DNA of 64,000 bases. Origin: CAVTWY01 sp963738575. GTDB lineage: Bacteria > Pseudomonadota > Gammaproteobacteria > Burkholderiales > Burkholderiaceae_C. Under the pieces are notes generated by a model. It ran no database searches, had not been told where the DNA came from, and saw only the letters and a list, made by a program, of their open reading frames with translations. Below, in pieces: positions 33,723-42,524 of the stretch. The stretch lies in contig CAVTWY010000004.1 of assembly GCA_963738575.1 (NCBI GenBank), positions 1,178,001 through 1,242,000 on the forward strand. The letters are read 5' to 3'. Numbering within the stretch: position 1 is the stretch's first letter; every line of letters begins with the position of its first letter. The position numbers and the translations under genes were made by a program.

Positions 33723-34708
33723 AAGCCGTTGTCGTCCGCACGCCAGGGGGCCCGCAGGCGCTGGAGCTAACCGACGTCCCAAGGCCCGAGCCTGGCGCTG
33801 GCGAGGTGCGCATTCGGGCCATGGCGATCGGCGTGGGCAGGCCCGATGTGCTCATTCGCCAGGGCACGTACAAGTGGATGCCACCGCTGCCGGCCGTACC
33901 CGGCAACGAGGTGGCCGGGGTGGTCGAGGCGCTCGGGCCGGGTGCGCGCGACGTGGCCGTTGGTGACCGCGTGCTGCTTAGCGCGCGTGAACTGCCGCAG
34001 CGCGGTGGTGGTTATGCCGAGTGCGCCATTGCGCCGGCTGCAGCGCTGTATCCGCTGCCCAACAGCATCGATTTTGACGCAGCCGTGAGCCTGCCTAACT
34101 TTCAACTGGCACAGGCCTTGTTGTTTGGTTGTGGCAGCGCACGGCCGTTGCGCTCGGTGCTGATCACGGCGGCAGCGGGCGGCGTGGCGACGGCGATGGT
34201 TCAAACTGCCCGCGCGCGCGGACTCCACGTCATCGCCACGGCCAGCACCGCCGCCAAGCGAGACTTTGTGTTGCGCCAAGGCGCATCGGCGGCACTGGAC
34301 CCGCAGGCCGCCGATTTGGCCGAGCAGGTCAAGGCGCACACCGGCGGGCAGGGCGTTGACCTCGCGCTGGACCCCAGCGGCGGCGCACTGTTCATTGCGT
34401 GCCTGCATGCCTTGGCACCGCTGGGGCTGGCGGTGTCCTACAACATCCTTTCTGGCATGCCGCCTGGCGTGTTCGAGGTGCTTCGTCAGCTCTTGGGCCG
34501 CAGCCTGGCGGTGCGCACGTTTTCCATGCACACCTTCGACGCCGAGGCGGCAACAAGACGGGCGCTGATGCAGGACGCCATCAACTTGATGGCGTCGGGT
34601 GCCGTGCAGGCGCCACCTGCCACCGTGCTGCCACTGTCTGACGCGCGCCGCGCCCATGTGCGCTTGGACGACAGCGACTTCACCGGCAAGCTCGTCTTGC
34701 ACCCATGA
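33719..34708 (+). CDS. Zinc-independent MDR oxidoreductase (quinone-reductase-like)
   Basis: This 329-residue medium-chain reductase overlaps the previous stop by four bases. It has the GroES-like domain (V-R-T-P-G-G-P-Q-A-L-E-L, then P-A-V-P-G-N-E-V-A-G-V-V-E-A-L-G-P-G). The Rossmann domain reads V-L-I-T-A-A-A-G-G-V-A-T-A-M-V-Q. The Cys/His zinc ligands of alcohol dehydrogenases are missing, so it belongs with quinone- or enoyl-reductases that use NADPH. It could reduce an activated double bond in the FAH-type pathway; the substrate is unknown. Confidence 0.87.
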   Translation: MKAVVVRTPGGPQALELTDVPRPEPGAGEVRIRAMAIGVGRPDVLIRQGTYKWMPPLPAVPGNEVAGVVEALGPGARDVAVGDRVLLSARELPQRGGGYAECAIAPAAALYPLPNSIDFDAAVSLPNFQLAQALLFGCGSARPLRSVLITAAAGGVATAMVQTARARGLHVIATASTAAKRDFVLRQGASAALDPQAADLAEQVKAHTGGQGVDLALDPSGGALFIACLHALAPLGLAVSYNILSGMPPGVFEVLRQLLGRSLAVRTFSMHTFDAEAATRRALMQDAINLMASGAVQAPPATVLPLSDARRAHVRLDDSDFTGKLVLHP

Positions 34709-35250
34709 CGGAGATAACACCAGTGACGATCACACCGCAACTTGCCCACGTCGGCATCTACGTGCGCGACATCGACGCGATGACCCGTTTCTACACCCAG
34801 CTGTTTGGCCTTCACGTCACCGACCACGGCGTGGGCAGCAACTTCAAGGTGCCCTTGCACTTCCTAAGCGGGACACCCGAGCAGCACCATCAATTGGTGC
34901 TGGCCGGTGGCCGCGCAGCCGATGCGCCCAGCACGATCATGCAGTTGTCGTTCAAGTTGTCAACCATCGACGAACTGCGCCGCGTGCGCGCTGCCGCGCT
35001 GGCCGCAGGCGCCACGCAGATGCGCGGCATGAACCATGGCAACGCGCTGTCGATTTACTTTTCCGACCTGGAAGACAACACCGTTGAGGTCTACCTGGAC
35101 ACACCCTGGTATGTGCCACAACCGCATGGCGACCCGCTGGACTTGACCAAACCCGACGCCGAGATCTGGGCTGAGACAGAGGCGATCTGCCGCGCCGACC
35201 CGGGCTTTGAGCCCGTAGTGGATTGGATGGCGCGCTTCGGTTCGCGGTGA
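34705..35250 (+). CDS. VOC family (glyoxalase/extradiol dioxygenase fold) protein
   Basis: A 181-residue VOC protein overlapping the preceding stop by four bases. The paired beta-alpha-beta modules begin L-A-H-V-G-I-Y-V-R-D-I-D with a metal His and F-Y-T-Q-L-F-G-L. H-H-Q-L-V-L supplies a second ligand, and the last is Glu in T-V-E-V-Y-L-D-T-P-W-Y. This ligand set fits a divalent metal enzyme such as an extradiol-type dioxygenase, isomerase or lyase. It is the last gene of the FAH/TctC operon; a GC-rich gap with the palindrome CCCGAGCTCGGG (35263-35274) follows. Confidence 0.85.
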   Translation: MTEITPVTITPQLAHVGIYVRDIDAMTRFYTQLFGLHVTDHGVGSNFKVPLHFLSGTPEQHHQLVLAGGRAADAPSTIMQLSFKLSTIDELRRVRAAALAAGATQMRGMNHGNALSIYFSDLEDNTVEVYLDTPWYVPQPHGDPLDLTKPDAEIWAETEAICRADPGFEPVVDWMARFGSR

Positions 35251-35344
35251 GGCGCGCGCGGGCCCGAGCTCGGGACGGCGCGGCCCTGCACGCTCGATAG
35301 CGGGTCATACTCAGGCCACAATCGTCGCGTACCATCGAGACGTT

Positions 35345-35367
35345 TTGACCGCGCCGGGCGCGCGCCC
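35345..35367. repeat. 23-bp repeat copy B with GGGCGCGCGCCC palindrome
   Basis: Same unit as at 30399 with C instead of T at base 11. It lies 7 bases upstream of the ABC ATPase start codon, so the 12-base palindrome occupies the expected ribosome-binding region. If it forms in RNA it could lower translation of the ATPase gene. Two copies in 5 kb suggest a small dispersed element. Confidence 0.5.
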
Positions 35368-35373
35368 TCATCC

Positions 35374-36387
35374 ATGTCATCGATTCGTTTGTCCAACATC
35401 AGCAAGGACTGGGGCGGCAGCAAGGCGCTCGACGGCATCAATCTGGCGATCGAGCCCGGGAGCTTTTGCGTGCTGCTGGGCCCTTCGGGCTGCGGCAAGT
35501 CGACCACGCTGCGCATCATTGCAGGGCTTGAATCAGCCAGCAGCGGGCAGGTATTTGTTGGTGGCCAAGACGTGACGTTGCAGCCACCGGCGCAGCGCGG
35601 CATCTCGATGGTGTTTCAAAACTATGCGCTGTTTCCCCACCTCAGCGTGGCCGACAACATCGGCTTTGGCCTGTCGGTGCGCAAGGTCGAGCCGGTTGAA
35701 GCCGCGCGACGCCTCAAGGCAACGGCCGAGCTGCTTGGCCTGACGGCACTGCTCGATCGCAAACCCTCGCAGTTGTCGGGCGGCCAGCAGCAGCGTGTGG
35801 CGCTGGGCCGTGCGCTGGTGGCGCAGACGCAGGTCTGCTTGATGGACGAGCCGCTGTCCAACCTGGACGCCCAGTTGCGCCAAGAGATGCGCCAAGAGCT
35901 GCGAGATCTGCAGCAGCGCCTGGGCCTGACCGTGGTTTACGTCACCCACGATCAAACCGAAGCGATGAGCATGGCCGACCAAGTGGTGCTGCTCAACAAG
36001 GGCCGCATCGAGCAGAACGCTGCGCCGCGCGCGTTGTACGCGCAGCCCGCCACAACCTTTGCGGCGCGTTTCATCGGTACGCCTGCGATGAACCTCTTGC
36101 GCTTGGACGACGGGCGCATCGCCGGCAGCCAGATCAACGTGGCACGCTCAGCCAGCACCTTGGGCATTCGTCCCGAATCGGTCATGTTGGGCGGCAGCGT
36201 GCCAGCCACCGTGCGCAGCTTGGAGTACCTGGGCGCTGACTTGGTGCTGCGTTGTGCTGTTGGCAGTGAACAAATCGTGGTGCGCGCCCAAGGCATGACC
36301 GACGTCGCCGCTGGTGCCCAAGTGGCGCTGGGCTGGCCGTCTGGCGCCGAACACTATTTTGATTCGCAAGGCGCGCGTGTCGCCTGA
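35374..36387 (+). CDS. ABC importer ATPase (UgpC/MalK-type)
   Basis: A 337-residue ATPase with Walker A G-P-S-G-C-G-K-S-T near residue 37, signature L-S-G-G-Q-Q-Q-R-V-A-L-G near 133, Walker B C-L-M-D-E-P-L-S-N-L-D near 155 and the switch His in Y-V-T-H-D-Q-T-E-A. A C-terminal OB-type domain (I-R-P-E-S-V, from about 240) marks the MalK/UgpC subgroup that energises sugar, polyol or phosphodiester importers. It precedes the binding protein and both permeases, so the importer is complete. Confidence 0.92.
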   Translation: MSSIRLSNISKDWGGSKALDGINLAIEPGSFCVLLGPSGCGKSTTLRIIAGLESASSGQVFVGGQDVTLQPPAQRGISMVFQNYALFPHLSVADNIGFGLSVRKVEPVEAARRLKATAELLGLTALLDRKPSQLSGGQQQRVALGRALVAQTQVCLMDEPLSNLDAQLRQEMRQELRDLQQRLGLTVVYVTHDQTEAMSMADQVVLLNKGRIEQNAAPRALYAQPATTFAARFIGTPAMNLLRLDDGRIAGSQINVARSASTLGIRPESVMLGGSVPATVRSLEYLGADLVLRCAVGSEQIVVRAQGMTDVAAGAQVALGWPSGAEHYFDSQGARVA

Positions 36388-36434
36388 GTTTTGTCACCTG
36401 AGTTTTTAAACCAAACCCCAACAGGAGCATGACG

Positions 36435-37724
36435 ATGCACAAGAGAAGCTTCACCCAGATGATCGCCGCCGCGGCAATTGCCAGCGTGATCGGTGCACCA
36501 GCGCAGGCGCAAGCACCCACAGAGATCTCGTTCTACTACCCCGTTGCGGTGGGCGGGCCGATCACCAAACTGATCGACGAATACGCGGCCGACTTTGCCA
36601 AAGAAAACCCCGGCATCAAGGTCACGCCGATCTACGCCGGCAGCTATCAAGACACCATCGTCAAGGCGCTGACCGCTCACAAAGCTGGCAATCCGCCCGT
36701 CGTCTCGGTGCTGCTATCGACCGACATGTTCACGCTGATCGACGAAGACGCCATCGTGCCGATCGACAACTTCGTCAAGACCGCAGACGACCGGGCTTGG
36801 TTGGGTAATTTCTACAAAGCTTTCATGCTCAACAGCCAGACCGGCGGCAAGACCTGGGGTGTGCCTTTCCAGCGCTCAACGGTGGTGCTGTACTTCAACA
36901 AGGAGCTGTTCAAGGCGGCTGGGCTCGACCCGAACAAACCACCCGCAACGTGGGCCGAAATGGCCGACGCGGCCAAAAAACTCACGCTCAAAGATGCCTC
37001 CGGTAAGGTCACGCAGTACGGCATTCAGATTCCGTCAAGCGGCTTTCCGTACTGGTTGTTCCAAGGTCTGGCGATCCAGAACGGCGTCGCGATGGCCAGT
37101 GACAGCGGCAATGCGGTTAAGTTTGACGACCCGGCGGTGATCGAGGCCTTGCAGTACTGGGTTGACCTTACAAAGCAAGGTGTGCACCCGAGCGGCATCG
37201 TCGAATGGGGCACCACACCCAAAGACTTTTTTGAGAAGAAGGTGGCGATGATGTGGACCACCACCGGCAACCTCACCAACGTGCGCAACAACGCCAAGTT
37301 CGATTTTGGTGTTGCCATGCTGCCGGCCGGCAAGCGCCGCGGGTCGCCCACTGGCGGGGGCAACTTCTACATCTTCAAGAAGGCCACGCCAGCGCAGCAA
37401 GAAGCGGCCTTCAAGTTTGCGAAGTGGATCACCCAACCCGAGCGTGCCGCCAAGTGGAGCATGGACACCGGCTATGTCGCCATCAGCGAGGCTGCTTACC
37501 GCACCGACGCGCTGCGCAAATACGGCAGCGACTTTGCACCCGCGCTGGTGGCACGCGACCAGTTGCCGTTTGCGCTGGCCGAGTTTTCGACGCACGACAA
37601 CCAGCGCGTGACCAAGGCGCTCAACGACGGCTTGCAGGCCGCGCTTACGGGTAGCAAGACAGCGGCGCAGGCCATGAAGGACGCGCAGGCCGAAGCCGAC
37701 CGCTTGCTGCGCAGCTACAAGTAG
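36435..37724 (+). CDS. ABC substrate-binding protein (UgpB-like)
   Basis: Two ATGs lie six bases apart. I choose the second because CAGGAG ends only one base before the first but seven before the second. The 429-residue protein has a signal ending A-P-A-Q-A-Q-A and an extracellular solute-binding family 1 body. Typical features are F-Y-Y-P-V-A-V-G-G-P near the start, G-K-T-W-G-V-P-F-Q-R-S-T-V-V-L-Y-F-N near residue 135, and W-T-T-T-G-N-L-T-N. The relation to UgpB suggests a polyol, sugar or glycerophosphodiester ligand. The phosphatase-like gene downstream would fit a phosphodiester, but that is inference. Confidence 0.9.
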   Translation: MHKRSFTQMIAAAAIASVIGAPAQAQAPTEISFYYPVAVGGPITKLIDEYAADFAKENPGIKVTPIYAGSYQDTIVKALTAHKAGNPPVVSVLLSTDMFTLIDEDAIVPIDNFVKTADDRAWLGNFYKAFMLNSQTGGKTWGVPFQRSTVVLYFNKELFKAAGLDPNKPPATWAEMADAAKKLTLKDASGKVTQYGIQIPSSGFPYWLFQGLAIQNGVAMASDSGNAVKFDDPAVIEALQYWVDLTKQGVHPSGIVEWGTTPKDFFEKKVAMMWTTTGNLTNVRNNAKFDFGVAMLPAGKRRGSPTGGGNFYIFKKATPAQQEAAFKFAKWITQPERAAKWSMDTGYVAISEAAYRTDALRKYGSDFAPALVARDQLPFALAEFSTHDNQRVTKALNDGLQAALTGSKTAAQAMKDAQAEADRLLRSYK

Positions 37725-37734
37725 AGCGCTGGCT

Positions 37735-38637
37735 TTGTCGACGCCAGCGCGAGGGTCGAGCCTGTCGGCGGGGCGTGCGTCATTGCACGCCTACCTGCTG
37801 CTGTTGCCGGCGTTTGTGCTGCTGGTTGCGTTTACGCATTTCCCGGCCGTCGCGTCGCTGATCGACAGTTTTTACTCGACCCCCAAAGGCGCGCGGCCGG
37901 CGCGCTGGGTTGGGCTCGAGAACTACCAGCAAATGGTCGCCGACCCCGTGTTCTGGAAGGCGGCGACCAACAACCTTTGGTTTGCACTGGCGACGATCCC
38001 GTTGTCGATCGGCTTGGCGCTGCTGATGGCGCTGTGGGTTAACGAGCGCATGGCCGGGCGTGGTTTCTTGCGCATGGCGTACTTCACGCCAACGGTGTTG
38101 CCCATGGTCGCGGTGGCCAACATCTGGCTGTTTTTCTACACCCCCGGCTATGGCCTGCTCGAGCAGATCACGGGCTTTTTTGGCGCGCCATCGCAAAACT
38201 GGCTCGGCGACCAGCGCACCGCGCTGGGTGCGGTGACGGTGGTTGCGGTGTGGAAGGAGGCGGGCTTCTTCATGATTTTTTACCTCGCCGCGCTGCAGGG
38301 GCTCAACCCCAGCCTGCGAGAAGCAGCGGCCATCGAAGGCGCGTCGCGTTGGTACTTTTTTCGTCGCGTGCAATGGCCCCTGCTGATGCCGACGACGCTT
38401 TTTGTGATGGTCAACGCCGTCATCAACGCGGTGCGCATGGTCGACCACATCGTGGTGCTCACACGCGGTGGGCCCGACAACGCATCGACACTGCTGCTCT
38501 TTCACCTCTACGAAGTGGGCTTTCGTTATTGGGACAGTGGCTACGCGGCGGCGCTGACGATGGTGCTGCTGGCGGTGCTCGCCACCGTTGCGCTGATCCA
38601 GTTTTTTGTGCTTGACCGGCGTGTGCACTACCAGTGA
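37735..38637 (+). CDS. ABC permease (UgpA/MalF-type)
   Basis: A 300-residue membrane protein with six predicted helices, the first in L-L-L-L-P-A-F-V-L-L-V-A-F. The EAA coupling loop is E-A-A-A-I-E-G-A-S-R-W-Y-F-F-R-R-V near residue 200. The start appears to be TTG at 37735, since no ATG precedes the first helix. It has the W-V-G-L-E-N-Y segment common to UgpA/MalF proteins. It pairs with the downstream permease as a heterodimer. Confidence 0.88.
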   Translation: MSTPARGSSLSAGRASLHAYLLLLPAFVLLVAFTHFPAVASLIDSFYSTPKGARPARWVGLENYQQMVADPVFWKAATNNLWFALATIPLSIGLALLMALWVNERMAGRGFLRMAYFTPTVLPMVAVANIWLFFYTPGYGLLEQITGFFGAPSQNWLGDQRTALGAVTVVAVWKEAGFFMIFYLAALQGLNPSLREAAAIEGASRWYFFRRVQWPLLMPTTLFVMVNAVINAVRMVDHIVVLTRGGPDNASTLLLFHLYEVGFRYWDSGYAAALTMVLLAVLATVALIQFFVLDRRVHYQ

Positions 38638-38680
38638 TGAACCGCACCGCCCCACCGCACCCACAGCACCTGCCACGCGG

Positions 38681-39493
38681 ATGGTCTACAACGACCCTGG
38701 CCTGGTCGACACCATCGCCGCGTGGTTGCTCGCGCTGCTGTGGGTGCTGCCGCTGGCCTACGCGGTGTGGACGGCGTTTCATCCGAGCGAGTTCTCGACC
38801 CGCTTTGAACTGTTGGCACCCCTCACGCTGAACAACTTTTCGCAAGCCTGGGCCGCAGCCCCATTTGCGCGCTATTTTGTCAACACCGTCTTGCTCGTGA
38901 CGATGATCCTGGCCTGCCAACTGGTGATCAGCACATTGGCCGCCTACGCTTTTGCGCGTTACGAATTTGCCGGCAAGAAGCTGCTCTTTTCGTTGGTGCT
39001 GGTGCAGTTGATGGTCATGCCCGACATCTTGCTGGTAGAGAACTACAAGACGATGGCACGGCTGGGGCTGGTTGACACGCTGTTGGCCATCGGCCTGCCT
39101 TACTTCGCTTCGGCCTTTGCAATTTTTTTGCTGCGCCAGACCTTCCGGGGCATCCCCAATGAGCTTGATGAAGCCGCACGCGTTGAAGGCGCCAGCGACC
39201 TGCAGATCTTGTGGCGGGTTTACGTGCCGCTGGCTCGGCCGGTCTACACCGCCTTTGCGCTGGTGTCGGTGAGTTTTCACTGGAACAATTTTTTGTGGCC
39301 CCTGATCATCACCAACAGCGTCAGCGCGCGCCCGCTGACTGTCGGCTTGCAGGTTTTTTCGTCCACCGACCAAGGCATCGACTGGGCAGTTATCACCGCC
39401 GCCACGCTGATGAGCTCGGCGCCGCTGTTGATCGCGTTTTTGCTTTTCCAGCGCCAGTTTGTGCAGAGCTTCATGCGCGCCGGCATCAAATAA
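38681..39493 (+). CDS. ABC permease (UgpE/MalG-type)
   Basis: The ATG giving M-V-Y-N-D-P-G-L-V-D-T yields 270 residues, the family length; GTG at 38621 would add 20 low-complexity residues. An ATG at 38637 overlapping the preceding stop is out of frame. The EAA loop is D-E-A-A-R-V-E-G-A-S-D-L-Q-I-L-W-R-V-Y-V-P near residue 170, followed by S-F-H-W-N-N-F-L-W-P-L typical of MalG-like subunits. The mis-framed ATG hints at another small indel in the N-terminal coding region, but this is not certain. Confidence 0.85.
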   Translation: MVYNDPGLVDTIAAWLLALLWVLPLAYAVWTAFHPSEFSTRFELLAPLTLNNFSQAWAAAPFARYFVNTVLLVTMILACQLVISTLAAYAFARYEFAGKKLLFSLVLVQLMVMPDILLVENYKTMARLGLVDTLLAIGLPYFASAFAIFLLRQTFRGIPNELDEAARVEGASDLQILWRVYVPLARPVYTAFALVSVSFHWNNFLWPLIITNSVSARPLTVGLQVFSSTDQGIDWAVITAATLMSSAPLLIAFLLFQRQFVQSFMRAGIK

Positions 39494-39509
39494 TGCGCAA
39501 GGCACCGCG

Positions 39510-40358
39510 ATGAACTTGATCACCTGGAACGTGCAGTGGTTTTGCGGCATTGACGGCATCGTCAGCGTCGAGCGCGTGGTTGACGAAGCCCGTGCGATGG
39601 CCGACTTCGACGTGCTTTGCCTGCAAGAGGTGGCGGTCAACTACCCGCAGCTCGACGGCGGCGCGGGCTTTGACCAAGCAGCACGCCTGCGCGAGCTGCT
39701 GCCCGGCTTTCAGGTGTGCTTTGGCGCTGCCGTTGAAGAGCTGGGTCGCGGCGGTGAACGCCAGCGCTTTGGCAACCTGATTGCATCGCGCTTGCCGGTT
39801 GCGCAGGTGTCCCACCACACACTGCCGTACCCTGCCGACGCTGGTGTGCGATCAATGCCGCGCATGTGCACGGTTGCGACGCTGGTCACGCCGCTGGGGC
39901 CGATTCGCGTGATGACCACGCACCTGGAGTTCTACTCCAAACCCCAGCGGCTTGCGCAGGCGCGGGCCTTGCTTGACCTGCACACGCAAGCTTGTGCGCA
40001 TGCCGCCGCACCGCCGCAGGATGACGAAACCGGGATGCCTTTCCAGAACAAGGTGCACACACGCAGCGCGATCCTTTGCGGGGACTTTAATTTTGAAGCG
40101 ACGAACGCCGAGTACGCGCTGCTTCAGGCGGCCCCCGCCCAAAGCGCAACCCGGCTGGGTGATGCGTGGCCCTTGCTGCACGACTTGCAAGCGCAGACCC
40201 CAACCTTTCGCGTCCACGACCGCCGCTACGGCCCCGAGCCTATCGCCTGTGATTTTGTTTTTGTCAGCGACGATCTTGCGCCGCGCGTGCGGCGTGTTGA
40301 CGTCAACACGCCGACCAAGGTGTCGGACCATCAGCCGGTTTGGCTTGAACTTGGTTGA
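39510..40358 (+). CDS. Endonuclease/exonuclease/phosphatase family protein
   Basis: This 282-residue member of the EEP (DNase I-like) superfamily has N-L-I-T-W-N-V-Q-W at the N-terminus (Asn metal ligand) and L-C-L-Q-E-V-A (Glu). T-H-L-E-F-Y-S lies near residue 140, I-L-C-G-D-F-N-F-E near 190 and K-V-S-D-H-Q-P-V-W-L at the end (Asp-His catalytic pair). Enzymes of this fold cleave phosphodiesters or phosphomonoesters. It lies in a UgpABCE-like import operon, so acting on an imported phosphodiester is more plausible than DNA repair, though unproven. Confidence 0.85.
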   Translation: MNLITWNVQWFCGIDGIVSVERVVDEARAMADFDVLCLQEVAVNYPQLDGGAGFDQAARLRELLPGFQVCFGAAVEELGRGGERQRFGNLIASRLPVAQVSHHTLPYPADAGVRSMPRMCTVATLVTPLGPIRVMTTHLEFYSKPQRLAQARALLDLHTQACAHAAAPPQDDETGMPFQNKVHTRSAILCGDFNFEATNAEYALLQAAPAQSATRLGDAWPLLHDLQAQTPTFRVHDRRYGPEPIACDFVFVSDDLAPRVRRVDVNTPTKVSDHQPVWLELG

Positions 40359-40369
40359 AGCGCCAACCC

Positions 40370-41221
40370 ATGAACTCCTCCGAAACTGATTACCGGGCGT
40401 GGATAGGCCGCAGCGAAACCCTTGGCGATACGATGGTGTCGACGCCCGTGGCCGCACTGTCGGCAGTGCTTGACTACCCGACATCGGTTGCAAACCACGG
40501 CGACTTGTTGCCGCCCCTGTGGCATTGGTTGTACTTTTTGCCGTTGCATCGGCAATCGGACATCGGTCCAGACGGGCATGCCAAGCGTGGCGGCTTTTTG
40601 CCGCCAGTGCCGCTACCCCGTCGCATGTGGGCCGGCAGCCAGTTTGAGTTTCGCGCACCCGTGCGGGTGGGCGATCAAGTGACTCGAACATCAACGATTG
40701 ACGATGTGACCGTCAAAGACGGTCGCACGGGTCGCCTTGTGTTTGTCAAGGTTCGACACGAGTTGCGGTGCAACAGCGACACCAACCCAGCGATCGTTGA
40801 GTTTCACGACATCGTTTACCGCGATGCCAAAAAAGCCGACGATTTGGACCCGCCGCCCGTGGCGGCTGCGCAAGGCACGTGGCAGCGCCGCGTGGTGCCC
40901 GACGACGTGTTGCTGTTTCGGTATTCAGCGCTGACATTCAACGGCCACCGCATTCACTACGACCGCAAGTACGTGACCGAGGTTGAAGGCTACCCTGGCC
41001 TGATCGTTCACGGCCCGTTGATTGCAACGCTATTGATGGACTTGCTGCGCAGGCATGCACCCGATGCCCTTGTGGCGACCTTTCGTTTTAAAGCGGTGCG
41101 GCCAACCTTTGACCTGCACCCGTTTACAGTGCATGGCCAGCGCAACGGCCGCGAGGTTAAGTTATGGGCGCAAGACCATGAAGGTTGGCTGACCATGGAT
41201 GCAACCGCAACACTCACGTGA
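40370..41221 (+). CDS. Mesaconyl-/itaconyl-CoA hydratase-like (FAS1-type dehydratase) protein
   Basis: The 283-residue protein is a double hot-dog of the MaoC/FAS1-like dehydratase group that includes mesaconyl-C4-CoA and itaconyl-CoA hydratases. Motifs are H-W-L-Y-F-L-P near residue 54 and G-G-F-L-P-P-V-P-L-P-R-R-M-W-A-G-S near 80. The hydratase motif F-R-Y-S-A-L-T-F-N-G-H-R-I-H-Y-D lies near 185, and Y-P-G-L-I-V-H-G-P-L near 210. It would hydrate a branched enoyl-CoA to a hydroxyacyl-CoA. The following family III CoA transferase would supply the thioester. Both lie downstream of an importer, as one would expect for a dicarboxylate assimilation unit. Confidence 0.82.
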   Translation: MNSSETDYRAWIGRSETLGDTMVSTPVAALSAVLDYPTSVANHGDLLPPLWHWLYFLPLHRQSDIGPDGHAKRGGFLPPVPLPRRMWAGSQFEFRAPVRVGDQVTRTSTIDDVTVKDGRTGRLVFVKVRHELRCNSDTNPAIVEFHDIVYRDAKKADDLDPPPVAAAQGTWQRRVVPDDVLLFRYSALTFNGHRIHYDRKYVTEVEGYPGLIVHGPLIATLLMDLLRRHAPDALVATFRFKAVRPTFDLHPFTVHGQRNGREVKLWAQDHEGWLTMDATATLT

Positions 41222-41246
41222 CCACGATTGAACGGAACTTGCTTGA

Positions 41247-42440
41247 ATGAGACCCCTTGAAGGCATCACTGTCGTCACGCTTGAACACGCCATTGCAGCA
41301 CCCTTTGCAACGCGCCAGCTTGCCGATCTTGGCGCGCGCGTGATCAAGATTGAGCGGCCCGGCACAGGCGACTTTGCGCGCGGTTACGACCAGCGCGTCA
41401 AGGGCCTTGCGTCTCACTTCGTGTGGACCAATCGCAGCAAAGAAAGCCTGACGCTGGACGTTAAACACCCGCGTGCTGCCGAGCTGTTGATGCAGCTCAT
41501 CGTCGACCAAGCCGATGTGGTGGTGCAAAACTTGGCGCCTGGCGCCGCTGCGCGATTGGGCGTGTCGTTCGATGCACTTAAAGACCGCCGCCCGGATTTG
41601 ATCGTGTGCGACATTTCGGGCTATGGCGATGACGCCCAAGCCCCGGGCCCCTACCGCGACAAAAAAGCCTACGACCTGTTGATTCAAAGCGAGTCTGGCT
41701 TTGTGTCCGTCACCGGCACCCCGGACGAACCTTGCAAAGCGGGCTTGTCCATCGCCGACATTGCCGCTGGAATGTACGCCTACACCAACATACTGGCAGC
41801 ACTGCTGCAACGCAAAATTGATGGGCGCGGCCGCCGCATCGACATCTCCATGCTCGAAGCCATGGGCGAATGGATGGGCTACCCGATGTACTACGCCTTT
41901 GAAGGTGCAGCGCCCCCACCGCGTGCGGGCGCCGCGCATGCCACGATCTACCCCTACGGTCCTTTCCCATGCGGCGACGGTTCAACCGTGATGCTAGGGT
42001 TACAGAACGAGCGCGAGTGGCAACAGTTTTGCACCAAGGTCTTGATGCAGCCCGAGCTGACAAGAGATGAGCGATTCAAAGGCAATGCGGCCCGCACCGC
42101 CAACCGGGACGCGCTTCGCTCGGTCATTGTGGAAGCCTTTGCACCACTCAACGCGCAGCAAGTTCAAACCCGCATTGAGGCCGCGCAGATTGCCAATGCA
42201 CAAGTCAATGACATGGCAGGGTTTTGGGGGCATGAACAACTCAAGGCCCGATCACGCTGGCGCCAGGTCGACTCGCCCGTCGGCCCTCTGCCCACGCTGC
42301 TGCCGCCCGGCTCGTGGGACGACGGCGAGCCGGTGCTCAATGCCGTGCCGGCGCTTGGGCAGCACACCGACGCGATCTTGAGCGAGCTGGGTGTGGACGC
42401 TGCAGGCATTGCTTGGCTGCGTGCTGCGTCGGCTGTTTAA
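41247..42440 (+). CDS. CoA transferase family III (CaiB/BaiF)
   Basis: Complete at 397 residues. It starts R-P-L-E-G-I-T-V-V-T-L-E-H-A-I-A-A-P-F and shows G-A-R-V-I-K-I-E-R-P-G-T-G-D-F-A-R, N-R-S-K-E-S-L-T-L-D, and R-R-I-D-I-S-M-L-E-A-M-G-E-W carrying the catalytic Asp region. It is one of two family III enzymes in the window; the other is cut by the left edge. With the adjacent hydratase it resembles mesaconate, itaconate or citramalate activation modules. Which acid is activated is not visible. Confidence 0.9.
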   Translation: MRPLEGITVVTLEHAIAAPFATRQLADLGARVIKIERPGTGDFARGYDQRVKGLASHFVWTNRSKESLTLDVKHPRAAELLMQLIVDQADVVVQNLAPGAAARLGVSFDALKDRRPDLIVCDISGYGDDAQAPGPYRDKKAYDLLIQSESGFVSVTGTPDEPCKAGLSIADIAAGMYAYTNILAALLQRKIDGRGRRIDISMLEAMGEWMGYPMYYAFEGAAPPPRAGAAHATIYPYGPFPCGDGSTVMLGLQNEREWQQFCTKVLMQPELTRDERFKGNAARTANRDALRSVIVEAFAPLNAQQVQTRIEAAQIANAQVNDMAGFWGHEQLKARSRWRQVDSPVGPLPTLLPPGSWDDGEPVLNAVPALGQHTDAILSELGVDAAGIAWLRAASAV

Positions 42441-42524
42441 GTACCATGAGCCCGGGATTGAACGCGCGCGTCGCCTGCTGCAGCGTTCATCCTAAAACCT
42501 AAACCTAGACTAGAAAGTACGCGC

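Noticed and set aside
38637..38831. ATG overlapping the UgpA-like stop as start of the second permease
   Set aside because: It reads a different, non-membrane frame; the permease frame has its own ATG at 38681. A small indel in this stretch remains possible but is not shown.
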